A DNA stretch of 64,000 nt from Bacteroidota bacterium (GCA_016711505.1 JADJSV010000018.1:248001-312000); one strand, 5' to 3'; numbered from the stretch's first letter, positions 48,521 through 56,985 are shown. Translations and numbers: made by a program. Notes: generated by a model from the letters alone, not told the origin.

Positions 48521-48676
48521 GAAAACGAAAAGATCCTTCCAGGATGACAAAGCGGTTTGTTGTATATGCTCAAGGTGGAAAAAAAATATGCGGGCCGCAG
48601 GCCCTGCAGATTTTTTTTCCACCTTGAGCATATGTTAGAGCCAAAAAAGTCATCCTGGAAGGACCTTTTCGGTTTC
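48521..48676. repeat. 156-bp inverted repeat
   Basis: Outer arms GAAAACGAAAAGATCCTTCC-AGGATGAC and GTCATCCTGGAAGGACCTTT-TCGGTTTC pair almost perfectly. Inner arms TATGCTCAAGGTGGAAAAAA-AATA and its complement also pair. The tip is the GC-rich TGCGGGCCGCAGGCCCTGCA. The whole can fold into one long hairpin with an internal loop. Confidence 0.8.
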
Positions 48677-48822
48677 TAGGCGAGGTCGGCTAATTGAACT
48701 TTTTTTTCTTCGTATGAATAGAAGTTGGCTTCAGTTTAACAATACAGTAGCCAATTTGAATTTTTTTCTCATAGCTAAATTTTGAATTTATTTTCAATAT
48801 CCCATATAAGAATTATATGGCA

Positions 48823-48840
48823 GTTGCACTTTAGTGCAAC
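48823..48840. promoter_or_regulatory. 7-bp dyad GTTGCAC-TTTA-GTGCAAC, probable operator
   Basis: Perfect inverted repeat with a 4-base spacer, 55 bases upstream of an XRE gene. Its TTG (48824-48826) could be the -33 element, 20 bases before the TATCTTTA box at 48847. XRE antitoxins commonly bind such dyads. Confidence 0.55.
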
Positions 48841-48846
48841 ATTTTT

Positions 48847-48854
48847 TATCTTTA
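48847..48854 (+). promoter_or_regulatory. -7 box (TATCTTTA) of the XRE gene
   Basis: Near-consensus TAnnTTTG with 20 bases to an upstream TTG, which is the normal Bacteroidota spacing. It overlaps or follows the dyad closely, so binding there should block transcription. Confidence 0.5.
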
Positions 48855-48894
48855 CAGAACCATATTGAAAGAGCTTTAAAAATTAAACAGGAAT

Positions 48895-49199
48895 ATGAAG
48901 ACGAAAAAAAATAACATTCTAACCCTCGAAGGTTTTAAAGAAAAACATTATGGAAAAAAGGGAACTATTAAACGTGATCAGCTTGAAGCCGGGTTTGAAG
49001 ATTTTAAAATTGGAGTTTTGATTTATGAGGCACGATTAGAAAAAGGGATGACTCAAGCTGAACTTGCCGAAAAAGTAGGAACAACAAAATCTTATATTTC
49101 AAAAATTGAGAACAACATAAAGGAAGTCCGTTTATCCACATTGCAAAAATAGTTGAGCTTGGTTTAGGAGGACAACTTCACCTATCAATCTCATTGTGA
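48895..49199 (+). CDS. XRE-family antitoxin-like HTH protein (HigA-like), one indel
   Basis: 101 residues after adding one A in the run 49145-49149. The N-terminal part has KKHYGKKGTIKRDQLEAG-like residues, and the HTH covers about 45-95 (FKIGVLIYEARLEKGMTQAE, then LAEKVGTTKSYISKIENN). The end LQKIVELGLGGQLHLSISL is typical of HigA-type antitoxins. In Bacteroidota the toxin (HigB, RelE fold) lies just upstream; here that space holds only a promoter and dyad, so the antitoxin is an orphan. It is also possible that it is a plain XRE repressor. Confidence 0.65.
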
Positions 49200-49277
49200 A
49201 AAACCACATTTACGAAAAAGTTAATTGGTATTAGTAGAAAATAATTCTTATGTTTAGTTAGTTCTAAAATTTAAATT

Positions 49278-49712
49278 ATGAAAGCTTCATCCGGTAAAAA
49301 ATTTGTTCCAATGATTGAGCAACCTGTTAATGCCGGAACAAGAAGCATGTTAGATTGCTTAGAGACGAGTAAGAATGAATCGAAAAAACTTTTTACAGCA
49401 TTAAAGGAAATTTCCAATTTAAGCGATATTGAAATCTCGAGTATTCTTGACATTAGTCATGCAAAATTTAGGACATACAAATCCTTTAAGAAAATTTTGT
49501 CATGGCGATTGACTGAACATGCAATTGCTTTATATGTTTTGTTTAGACAAGGAAAAATGGTTTTTGGTACGGACAAAGAATTTACTAAATGGTTGAATCA
49601 GCAAAATTTTTATTTTGATGGGAATGCTCCAATTAAGTACTTGCAAATTATTAGTGGAATTGAATTTCTTGATGACCGACTAACCGCAATGGAGTTTGGA
49701 GATAATGTATAA
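49278..49712 (+). CDS. Xre/MbcA/ParS-type antitoxin (DUF2384-like)
   Basis: Protein of 144 residues. The C-terminal half (WRLTEHAIALYVLFRQGKMV, then FTKWLNQQNFYFDGNAPIKY and LQIISGIEFLDDRLTAMEFG) fits the MbcA/ParS toxin-binding domain: bundle of helices, Pro-Ile after Ala, and final helix with LTAMEFG. The middle ISSILDISHAKFRTYKSF is the HTH-like part. These antitoxins pair with RES-domain toxins encoded next to them. No RES toxin is seen; the next gene is a HipA-like kinase after a 35-base gap. Assignment rests on memory of the family pattern. Confidence 0.62.
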   Translation: MKASSGKKFVPMIEQPVNAGTRSMLDCLETSKNESKKLFTALKEISNLSDIEISSILDISHAKFRTYKSFKKILSWRLTEHAIALYVLFRQGKMVFGTDKEFTKWLNQQNFYFDGNAPIKYLQIISGIEFLDDRLTAMEFGDNV

Positions 49713-49747
49713 ATTTTATAAGTCGTTTCGAATTAATTATTTTAATA

Positions 49748-50548
49748 TTGCAGAATGATTTCTCCCCTTACATCCGCAACGTAAACGTCACCCGTTACAT
49801 GATGCCTCTTCGAGAAGGTGGTTCCTTGCCGGCATTGGCGGAGGCTGATGATGATTTCAAATATGTACTCAAATTCAAAGGCGCCGGTCATGGCGTAAAA
49901 GCATTGATCGCTGAATTGCTGGGTGGTGAAATTGCACGTGTACTTAAACTTCGTGTTCCGGAATTAGTGTTTGCAAATATTGATGAAGCTTTCGGACAAA
50001 CAGAAGGGGATGAAGAAATTCAGGATCTTCTCAAAGCAAGTAAGGGATTAAATCTTGCTTTGCATTTTTTATCAGGTGCACTGACCTTCGATCCGGTCGT
50101 GACAACAGTTGATACAAAACTTGCATCGCAAATTGTCTGGCTCGATGCATACATTACAAATGTCGACCGGACTTTCAGAAATACAAACATGCTGATGTGG
50201 CACAAAGACCTTTGGTTGATCGATCATGGTGCTTCTTTTTATTTTCATCATACATGGACCAACTGGGAGAAGCATGCACGGAGTAATTTTGAACTGATCA
50301 AAGATCATGTTTTACTTTCTCAGGCAGGAGAACTGGATATGGTCGACAAAGAATTCAAGATGATTCTTTCAGATGAGATCCTGAGAGAAATTACTGATCT
50401 TATTCCTGATGAATGGTTACAATGGCAAGACACAAATGAATCACCTGCAGAAATAAGAAACACTTATTTTAAATTTCTGACCATTCGCAGAGATAATTCC
50501 GAACTATTTATAAAAGCCGCAAAAGATGCAAGAGAAATACTTATATGA
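49748..50548 (+). CDS. HipA-like protein kinase (HipA_2 family)
   Basis: Protein of 266 residues. The N-terminal lobe carries VTRYMMPLREGGSLPAL and YVLKFKGAGHGVKALIAELL (Lys about 42 would bind ATP). The catalytic loop is ITNVDRTFRNTNMLMW (Asp about 140, Asn about 145), followed by WLIDHGASFYFHH (metal-binding Asp about 159). This is the short HipA-like kinase family that usually lies next to a DUF3037 gene, as here. Start is a TTG at 49748; no ATG gives the right N-terminus. By analogy with HipA it may phosphorylate a translation factor, but targets of this family are not known to me. Confidence 0.72.
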   Translation: MQNDFSPYIRNVNVTRYMMPLREGGSLPALAEADDDFKYVLKFKGAGHGVKALIAELLGGEIARVLKLRVPELVFANIDEAFGQTEGDEEIQDLLKASKGLNLALHFLSGALTFDPVVTTVDTKLASQIVWLDAYITNVDRTFRNTNMLMWHKDLWLIDHGASFYFHHTWTNWEKHARSNFELIKDHVLLSQAGELDMVDKEFKMILSDEILREITDLIPDEWLQWQDTNESPAEIRNTYFKFLTIRRDNSELFIKAAKDAREILI

Positions 50549-50909
50549 ATATGCGGTGATTCGTGTTGTCCCTAAAGTTGAACGCGAAGAATTTGTAAAT
50601 GTGGGCATTGTTCTGTTTTCTAAAAAACAGAACTATCTCAAATCACGTTGTCATCTTGATATTTCAAAATTGCAATGCTTTGCGAACGAACTGGACATTG
50701 AGCAAATTCAAAGTTACTTGCATGCATTCGAAAAAATAAATAACGGCGATGATAATGGCGGACCAATTGCTAAGATGGATGTGCCTTCACGATTCCGTTG
50801 GTTGACTGCTGTTCGAAGCTCCGTTTTACAAACGTCGCGACCTCATCCCGGTTTCTCTTTAGATCTGGATGCAACTTTGCAAAAACTATTTGAGGAGTTG
50901 GTAGCCTAA
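50526..50909 (+). CDS. DUF3037 family protein
   Basis: Small protein of 127 residues with YEYAVIRVVPKVEREEFVNV near the start, then GIVLFSKKQNYLKSRCHLDI, and PSRFRWLTAVRSSVLQTSRP in the C-terminal half. These match the DUF3037 family as I remember it. The start overlaps the end of the HipA-like kinase by 23 bases, so translation is coupled. The conserved pairing suggests it acts on or with the kinase. Nothing in the sequence gives a mechanism. It is soluble and complete. Confidence 0.65.
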   Translation: MQEKYLYEYAVIRVVPKVEREEFVNVGIVLFSKKQNYLKSRCHLDISKLQCFANELDIEQIQSYLHAFEKINNGDDNGGPIAKMDVPSRFRWLTAVRSSVLQTSRPHPGFSLDLDATLQKLFEELVA

Positions 50910-50964
50910 TGAAGCGACGACCAATAAACAGTAGTGAATTTTAATATTAATGATTTGAAAAGAT

Positions 50965-51357
50965 ATGAAAATTAATTCCTCCTTGAATTGGATGCTTATA
51001 TTGAATTTTCTTGCTATAATTTTTCACTTAGGGATAATCACAAAACTAATTCCTTACGAAATTGCATGGGGAGGCAGACTTAAAAATGATCGGGATATGT
51101 ATGTCTTCGAATCAGTTTCTATAGGAATAATCCTGATCCTGATTTTTATTCTATTACTAAAAGGTAAATATCTTAGACTTGAAATAAACGAACGAATGCT
51201 GAATTTCATACTGTGGATCTACTTTGTAATTTTTGTTCTCAACACGCTTGGAAATGTACTGGCAAAGACCAATTTCGAAAAACTGTTTTCAATAATAACA
51301 CTCATTTCTGCAATTCTTATCTGGAAAATTATCAAAACCAGAAAGGCAGTTCAATAA
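50965..51357 (+). CDS. small membrane protein, four helices
   Basis: Protein of 130 residues with four hydrophobic helices (about 8-30, 48-64, 82-100, 106-122). It keeps short charged loops (GGRLKNDRDMY). The pattern resembles small integral membrane proteins of unknown function found in many Bacteroidota and Firmicutes. It begins 56 bases after the DUF3037 gene and ends in a hairpin terminator. No motif for transport or catalysis is visible. Confidence 0.55.
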   Translation: MKINSSLNWMLILNFLAIIFHLGIITKLIPYEIAWGGRLKNDRDMYVFESVSIGIILILIFILLLKGKYLRLEINERMLNFILWIYFVIFVLNTLGNVLAKTNFEKLFSIITLISAILIWKIIKTRKAVQ

Positions 51358-51360
51358 TAT

Positions 51361-51391
51361 AGAAAAACCGGAAATAACTTCCGGCTTTTCT
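51361..51391 (+). terminator. hairpin terminator after small membrane protein
   Basis: AGAAAAACCGGAA (51361-51373) pairs with TTCCGGCTTTTCT (51379-51391), one mismatch, 5-base loop, with T-rich right arm. It lies directly after the stop at 51357. Confidence 0.65.
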
Positions 51392-51509
51392 AACCATCAT
51401 AATATTAATCACTGCTGTCTGATAGAACAATTTTCATATGAAAATGTTTTATCGGACATTGATGATTTAAAATAATTTTTTAACTTCGTTAGACTAACAC
51501 TTAAAAGTC

Positions 51510-52151
51510 ATGAAAAAACTACTTCTCTTCTCCGCAATTTTATTATTAAGCGTGCAATCATTCGGACAAGGTTTTCAATACGTTGGAATCAGTCCAACCC
51601 AACCTACAGAATCGGACACCGTATCAGTGATTGGAAGTTACATTTTTACCAGTGGTCCCTGCGATCTTGTAAATCAAAATTTTACTATGTCGGGAAACAA
51701 TATCACAACCAATCATTATCATTGTCCGGGAATGCTCACTGTGATTTGCCCCGGAATAGATACTTTGCCAATTGGAGTACTATCAGCAGGTACGTATAAT
51801 GTTACTGCAAATCTTTTTCAAGGTACTTTTGATTCTATCGGAAATTGTGCCGAATTTATTAAAATTGATTCCACTGATTTTGTATTTATCGTATCAGTGG
51901 GAACAGGTATTGACCAGATCTTAAAAGCAAATCCAACAGTCTTCCTCAATAAAGAAACTATTTCTATCTCTAATCTCTATTCAACTTATGAGTTTGTTCT
52001 TTATGATGTAAGAGGTAAGCAAATCATTTCAAGAAATGTTTCTTCAACCGAAAACAATTTCTCAATTTCAGTAGAGCCCGGTGTTTATTTTTATTCACTC
52101 AGAAAAGAAGGCAAACAGGAATTTACAGGGAAGTTGGTTGTAGGGAAATAA
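51510..52151 (+). CDS. secreted protein with T9SS-type sorting tail
   Basis: Protein of 213 residues: signal peptide (ends near QSFGQ), an Ig-like or CARDB-like domain (about residues 22-130: PTQPTESDTVSVIGSYIF, Cys pairs CDLV...CPGMLTVICPG), then a C-terminal sorting domain of about 75 residues (DQILKANPTVFLNKETISI, YEFVLYDVRGKQIISRNV, VEPGVYFYSLRKEGKQEF ending KLVVGK). It is exported and then placed on the surface by the T9SS. Small size suggests a single-domain surface protein; partners unknown. Confidence 0.8.
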   Translation: MKKLLLFSAILLLSVQSFGQGFQYVGISPTQPTESDTVSVIGSYIFTSGPCDLVNQNFTMSGNNITTNHYHCPGMLTVICPGIDTLPIGVLSAGTYNVTANLFQGTFDSIGNCAEFIKIDSTDFVFIVSVGTGIDQILKANPTVFLNKETISISNLYSTYEFVLYDVRGKQIISRNVSSTENNFSISVEPGVYFYSLRKEGKQEFTGKLVVGK

Positions 52152-52205
52152 TTTTTTTTTTTCAGAGATAAAGGTTTTATCACCGGAGTTGCTTTTTGGA
52201 AATGC

Positions 52206-52268
52206 AATCAGGTCAAAGGTCAAGGGTCAAAGATTATGCAGTCATAACCTTTGACCTTTGACCTGATT
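52206..52268. repeat. inverted repeat (GTCAAAGG type) at convergent ends
   Basis: AATCAGGTCAAAGGTCAAGG-GTCAAAG faces its complement CTTTGACCTTTGACCTGATT around a short loop. It sits between the stops of the T9SS protein and the RidA-like gene and may terminate both. Confidence 0.7.
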
Positions 52269-52329
52269 CAGTTAAAAAAACGACAGCCATCTGAAATTTC
52301 ATGCGGCACTATATTAAAGATCGACCAAC

Positions 52330-52746
52330 TTACTTAACCAAAGCAATCACCTTCAACTCAATTCCAATCGGTGTCGGCAGGCAATTGATCTCCAGAGTAG
52401 TCCTGCATGGAGGATTGTTTTGAAAATACTCAGCCCATAGTTTATTGTAAATTGGAAAATCATCTTTCATATTCGTCAGATAAACTGTCACATCAATAAT
52501 TTCTTCCCATGAACTTCCTGCATCTTCTAAAATGTATTTTACATTTTTAAAAACAGAATGACATTGCGCGGCAATATCGTAACTGATGATATTATTGTTT
52601 GCATCAAGCTCCACACCCGGAATTTTTTTTGTCCCGCGTTCTCTTGGACCGACACCGGATAAAAAAAGTAAATTTCCGGCCCGACGGGCGTGCGGATATA
52701 ATCCAACCGGTTCCGGAGCTTTTGAAGAATTGATCTGATCAGACAT
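52330..52746 (-). CDS. RidA family protein (reactive enamine/imine deaminase)
   Basis: About 138 residues. RidA-type proteins hydrolyse reactive enamines and imines formed by PLP enzymes and form trimers. The family fold is shown by GNLLFLSGVGPRE, QCHSVFKNVKYILEDAGSSW, VTVYLTNMKDDFPIYNKLWA and the conserved Arg in NPPCRTTLEINCLP. The start MSDQINSSKAPEPVGLYPHA is the usual one; a longer frame runs through unrelated sequence. Some relatives are 2-aminomuconate deaminases, so the exact substrate is open. Confidence 0.85.
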   Translation of the reverse strand: MSDQINSSKAPEPVGLYPHARRAGNLLFLSGVGPRERGTKKIPGVELDANNNIISYDIAAQCHSVFKNVKYILEDAGSSWEEIIDVTVYLTNMKDDFPIYNKLWAEYFQNNPPCRTTLEINCLPTPIGIELKVIALVK

Positions 52747-52885
52747 TATATAATTTTTATGGCTGGAAAGATACGGTTTCCGTTTTTTGGCAGGATACAA
52801 ATAATTAACAAAATTTAAAGTGGAAAACACTATCTTCGAGCCACTTTATAATATCAGAAATTCAAACCCAAAACCCAATATTAAA

Positions 52886-53374
52886 ATGAAATCTAAAATC
52901 CTTTTGATTTGCCTTTTAGCAACAGTATCATTTGCAGGTTGTAAGAAAGACGAAGAAACTCCTACACCAACTCCTACACCAAGTTCTAAAAAGTCGTTAT
53001 TGATCGATAAAAGCTGGAAACTTACTGCGTTTTCAGTAGATCCAGCATATAATTATGGCGGTACGGGGTTAGTAACGAATCTTATCGGATACATTCCTCC
53101 ATGTGAGTTGAATAATATTACTGTATACACTACTACGAATACATATACCACTGATGAAGGTGCAACAAAATGTTCTGCTGGTGATCCTCAAACTAAGGAA
53201 TCTGGATCTTGGGCATTCAATAGCGGTGAAACAACTTTAACAAGAACTCCTACCGGAGGTGTTGCGAAGGAATATCCGATAACAGCTCTTTCTGAAACAA
53301 CGTTAAGTCTGACTGAAAGCCTGACTACAGGGGGAACTACTTATGTTTTTACAAAAACATATACAAAACAGTAA
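52886..53374 (+). CDS. lipocalin-like lipoprotein
   Basis: Protein of about 162 residues with a lipoprotein signal (VSFAGC, lipid Cys about residue 19), a Thr-Pro repeat linker (PTPTPTPSS), then a small beta barrel: KSWKLTAFSVDP, NNITVYTTTNTYTTDEG, SGSWAFNSGETTLTRTP, ITALSETTLSLTES, VFTKTYTKQ. The alternating strand pattern fits the lipocalin-like domain found in many Bacteroidota lipoproteins. The ATG at 52886 is used, the first with a proper signal. A TATCTTCG box near 52833 may be its promoter, and a strong terminator follows. Confidence 0.75.
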   Translation: MKSKILLICLLATVSFAGCKKDEETPTPTPTPSSKKSLLIDKSWKLTAFSVDPAYNYGGTGLVTNLIGYIPPCELNNITVYTTTNTYTTDEGATKCSAGDPQTKESGSWAFNSGETTLTRTPTGGVAKEYPITALSETTLSLTESLTTGGTTYVFTKTYTKQ

Positions 53375-53394
53375 TTTCCCCACTACTTAATTTT

Positions 53395-53423
53395 AAAGCC
53401 ACCCTTCCAGGTGGCTTTTTTTT
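53395..53423 (+). terminator. intrinsic terminator after lipocalin-like lipoprotein
   Basis: AAAGCCACC (53395-53403) pairs with GGTGGCTTT (53410-53418), 6-base loop, followed by a run of Ts. Textbook form. Confidence 0.85.
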
Positions 53424-53509
53424 GTTTATACCCAATTGGTATAGCACCCATTTCGCTGAAAATCAGTCATTATTACAGTCAGCATGCCTGTATTATGGTC
53501 CTTTTTTAG

Positions 53510-53517
53510 TACTTTTG
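53510..53517 (+). promoter_or_regulatory. Bacteroidota-type -7 box of ileS
   Basis: TACTTTTG is an exact TAnnTTTG match, 22 bases before the ileS ATG. Confidence 0.6.
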
Positions 53518-53539
53518 CGGACCTTTTGAATGGTTCATT

Positions 53540-56500
53540 ATGTCAAAATACCCTGAATACAACCAACTCAATCTCAGCGAACTGGCTAAGGATGTCCTGA
53601 AAACCTGGGAAAATGAGAATACTTTTGAAGCCAGCGTTTCTTCCCGTGAAGGTCGTCCGGCCTTTAATTTCTATGAAGGTCCGCCTTCTGCAAATGGTTT
53701 ACCGGGGATTCATCACGTCATGGCACGTTCTATCAAGGACATTTTTTGCCGCTATAAAACACTTAAAGGATTTCAGGTAAAACGAAAAGGTGGCTGGGAT
53801 ACCCACGGACTTCCGATCGAGCTTTCAGTAGAGAAAACTTTAGGCATTCGTAAAGATGATATCGGTAAAACAATTTCTATCGAAGATTACAACAAAGCCT
53901 GCCGTAAGGAGGTGATGAAATACAAAGATATCTGGGATGATCTTACCCGTAAAATGGGCTATTGGGTCGATCTCGATAATCCGTATGTGACTTTCGAAAA
54001 TGATTACATAGAGACATGCTGGAATCTTTTGCAGAAATTTTATGACAAAGGATTATTGTATAAAGGATTTACCATTCAACCTTATTCACCTGCTGCAGGT
54101 ACCGGACTTTCTTCGCATGAATTGAATCAGCCGGGAACTTATAAGATGGTGAAGGATACGTCGGCGGTTGCTATGTTTCGGATTGCTAAGGGTCAAGGGT
54201 CAAAGGTTAAAGGTCAATTGCCGGATTCTTTACTGGAAGAAGGTAAAGTTTATTTTATGGCATGGACAACTACTCCATGGACTTTGCCTTCGAATACTGC
54301 TTTGGCTGTTGGTGCGAAAATAAAATATGTCGCTGTAAAAACTTTTACTCCGAATACTGATCATGCTGTAGTAGTAATTCTTGCAAAAGATTTACTGCAT
54401 AAATATTTTCCTGAAAAAAATTCTGAAGTTTCATTCGAAGATTATAAAGCAGGCGATAAAGCAATTCCTTTCGAAGTCATTGGTGAAATCGTTGGTAAGG
54501 ATCTGGAAGGAATCCGATACGAACAACTTTTACCTTATGCACAGCCAACAGACGGTGATGCATTCCGTGTATTGCTAGGTGATTTTGTTACGACGGAAGA
54601 CGGAACAGGTATCGTTCACATCGCTCCGAGTTTTGGTGCAGACGATTTTCGTGTTGCTAAACAAAATGGAATCGGTTCATTGACACTTGTAGATAAGCAA
54701 GGAAGATTCACTTCTGAAGTAACAGACTTCGCAGGAGAATTTGTAAAGGAAGCTTATCTCAATGACGAAGAGAAAGCGATTGAAATAAAAAAACAAGGCG
54801 GTGAAAAATATCTTTCCGTTGATGAACGTCTTGTTATCAAATTAAAAAAAGAAGGTAAAGCATTCAAGTCTGAACGCTACGAACATACTTATCCGCATTG
54901 CTGGAGAACAGACAAACCGGTTTTATATTATCCGCTCGACTCATGGTTCATTCGCACAACTGCTGCGAAAGAAAGAATGGTTGAGTTAAATAAAACGATC
55001 AACTGGAAACCGGAATCTACAGGGACCGGAAGATTTGGAAACTGGTTGGAAAATCTGGTCGACTGGAATTTATCGCGTTCACGCTTTTGGGGAATTCCAC
55101 TTCCTATGTGGGCGAATGAAGATTACTCTGAACAGATCTGTATCGGTTCGGTTTCTCAGTTGGAATCAGAAGTTGAAAAATCTGTTGCTGCAGGATTCAT
55201 GAAATCGAATCTCGTAAAAACAGCGAGAGAGAATGGTGGCCAGTTTGAATTACACCGCCCATATGTTGACGATATAATTTTAGTTTCTCCTTCGGGAAAA
55301 CCAATGAAGCGCGAACTGGATCTGATCGATGTATGGTTTGATTCAGGTGCAATGCCGTACGCTCAATGGCATTATCCTTTTGAAAATGCCGATGAATTTA
55401 AATCAGCTTTTCCGGCAGACTTTATCGCCGAAGGAGTTGATCAGACGCGCGGCTGGTTCTTTACATTACATGCTATCTCTGTTATGTTGTTCGATTCTGT
55501 TGCTTACAAAAATGTTGTGAGTAACGGTTTAGTACTCGACAAAAATGGAAATAAAATGTCGAAGCGTCTTGGAAATGCTGTTGATCCGTTTGAAACACTG
55601 GAAAAATACGGGGCCGATGCTACACGCTGGTATATGATCAGCAATGCTCAGCCGTGGGACAATCTTAAATTTAATCTCGAAGGAATTTCTGAAGTTCAAC
55701 GTAAATTCTTTGGCACACTTTATAATACATATTCATTCTTCGCTCTGTATTCTAACATTGATGGCTTCACTTTTTCTGAAAAAGAAATTGCTATTAAAGA
55801 CAGAACAGAGTTAGACAGATGGATCTTATCTGAATTGAATTCACTCATCAAGATCGTTGATGAAAGTTTTGCAGACTACGAACCGACACGAGCAGCACGA
55901 GCAATCTCTGATTTTGTGACGGAACATCTGAGTAACTGGTATGTACGATTAAGTCGTCGTCGTTTCTGGAAAGGAGAATATACGAATGATAAAATTGCTG
56001 CCTATCAGACATTGTATTCTTGTCTTGAAACAATTTCAATATTGATGTCACCAATAGCGCCATTCTTTAGTGACCGTTTATTCCGTGATCTGAATACTGT
56101 AAGTTCACTTCGTAAAGCTACATCTGTTCATCTTGCAGACTTTCCGGAATTGAATATTGCTATCATCGATAAATCGCTTGAAGAACGAATGGAACTTGCA
56201 CAGCAAATTTCATCGATGGTATTATCGCTTCGGAAAAAAGTAAATATCCGTGTACGTCAACCGTTGAATAAAATATTAATACCTGTTCTGGATGAAGCAT
56301 TCAAAATAAAAGTGGAAGCTGTAAAGGATCTTATACTCGCAGAAGTAAATGTGAAAGAGATAGAATACATTCATGATACAAAAGGAGTACTTGTCAAAAA
56401 GATCAAAGCGAATTTCAAAGTACTCGGAAAAAAGGTCGGTGGACTGATGAAAGATGTTGCAGCGTGTATCGTAGCAATGACTCAGGAGCAAATCCAGACG

Positions 56501-56938
56501 CTGGAAGCAGAGAAGAAATTTGAATTTGAAGTACTAGATCAAACGGTCATTATTACTGATGAAGATGTGGAGATCACCTCTGAAGATATCCCGGGCTGGC
56601 AAGTTACCAGCGAAGGAAAACTGACGGTGGCCCTTGATATTACGCTTACTCCGGAGTTAAAAGAGGAGGGAATTGCCCGTGAATTCATCAATAGAATACA
56701 GAATTTGCGCAAAGAACGCGGTTTTGAGGTCACCGACAGAATAGACCTGAAAGTATTGGAACATGCGGGAATTAGGAATTCCCTGATAAATAATAAAGAT
56801 TATATTTGCGCCGAAATTTTAGCAGCTAAATTAGATCTGGTCGACCGTCTTGATGGCGAAGATGCGGTTAACCTGGAGGTAGATGACGAAATACAAACGC
56901 GGATTATCATTCAAAAACACATATCCGGGCTTAATTAA
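53540..56938 (+). CDS. ileS: isoleucyl-tRNA synthetase
   Basis: Charges tRNA-Ile. Protein of 1132 residues; class I core with the HIGH-type motif in PSANGLPGIHHVMARS, CP1 editing domain (TTPWTLPSNTALAVG, GTGIVHIAPSFG), the KMSKR motif in NKMSKRLGNAVDP, and a C-terminal anticodon-binding part. The length fits the long Bacteroidota form. Odd point: residues about 217-228 (KGQGSKVKGQ) are translated from a GGGTCAAGGGTCAAAGG element (54190-54219) identical in type to intergenic repeats here. The position is at the edge of the editing domain, probably a surface loop. A DksA-like gene follows. Confidence 0.95.
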   Translation: MSKYPEYNQLNLSELAKDVLKTWENENTFEASVSSREGRPAFNFYEGPPSANGLPGIHHVMARSIKDIFCRYKTLKGFQVKRKGGWDTHGLPIELSVEKTLGIRKDDIGKTISIEDYNKACRKEVMKYKDIWDDLTRKMGYWVDLDNPYVTFENDYIETCWNLLQKFYDKGLLYKGFTIQPYSPAAGTGLSSHELNQPGTYKMVKDTSAVAMFRIAKGQGSKVKGQLPDSLLEEGKVYFMAWTTTPWTLPSNTALAVGAKIKYVAVKTFTPNTDHAVVVILAKDLLHKYFPEKNSEVSFEDYKAGDKAIPFEVIGEIVGKDLEGIRYEQLLPYAQPTDGDAFRVLLGDFVTTEDGTGIVHIAPSFGADDFRVAKQNGIGSLTLVDKQGRFTSEVTDFAGEFVKEAYLNDEEKAIEIKKQGGEKYLSVDERLVIKLKKEGKAFKSERYEHTYPHCWRTDKPVLYYPLDSWFIRTTAAKERMVELNKTINWKPESTGTGRFGNWLENLVDWNLSRSRFWGIPLPMWANEDYSEQICIGSVSQLESEVEKSVAAGFMKSNLVKTARENGGQFELHRPYVDDIILVSPSGKPMKRELDLIDVWFDSGAMPYAQWHYPFENADEFKSAFPADFIAEGVDQTRGWFFTLHAISVMLFDSVAYKNVVSNGLVLDKNGNKMSKRLGNAVDPFETLEKYGADATRWYMISNAQPWDNLKFNLEGISEVQRKFFGTLYNTYSFFALYSNIDGFTFSEKEIAIKDRTELDRWILSELNSLIKIVDESFADYEPTRAARAISDFVTEHLSNWYVRLSRRRFWKGEYTNDKIAAYQTLYSCLETISILMSPIAPFFSDRLFRDLNTVSSLRKATSVHLADFPELNIAIIDKSLEERMELAQQISSMVLSLRKKVNIRVRQPLNKILIPVLDEAFKIKVEAVKDLILAEVNVKEIEYIHDTKGVLVKKIKANFKVLGKKVGGLMKDVAACIVAMTQEQIQTLEAEKKFEFEVLDQTVIITDEDVEITSEDIPGWQVTSEGKLTVALDITLTPELKEEGIAREFINRIQNLRKERGFEVTDRIDLKVLEHAGIRNSLINNKDYICAEILAAKLDLVDRLDGEDAVNLEVDDEIQTRIIIQKHISGLN
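54190..54219. repeat. GTCAAAGG-type repeat inside ileS
   Basis: GGGTCAAGGGTCAAAGGTTA-AAGGTCAA reads as one arm of the intergenic element seen at 6281, 40359 and 52206. It stays in frame in ileS. Confidence 0.75.
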
Positions 56939-56985
56939 GTCGGATTCAAGCCATCAAAAACAACCCTTTAGAATAACGTTTTCAT

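Larger units (their letters stand above)
48474..48894. other. gene-free region with a long hairpin and regulator promoter
   Basis: Holds the 156-base inverted repeat at 48521-48676, an AT-rich stretch, and the operator and -7 box before the XRE gene at 48895. No coding sequence of credible length. Confidence 0.7.
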
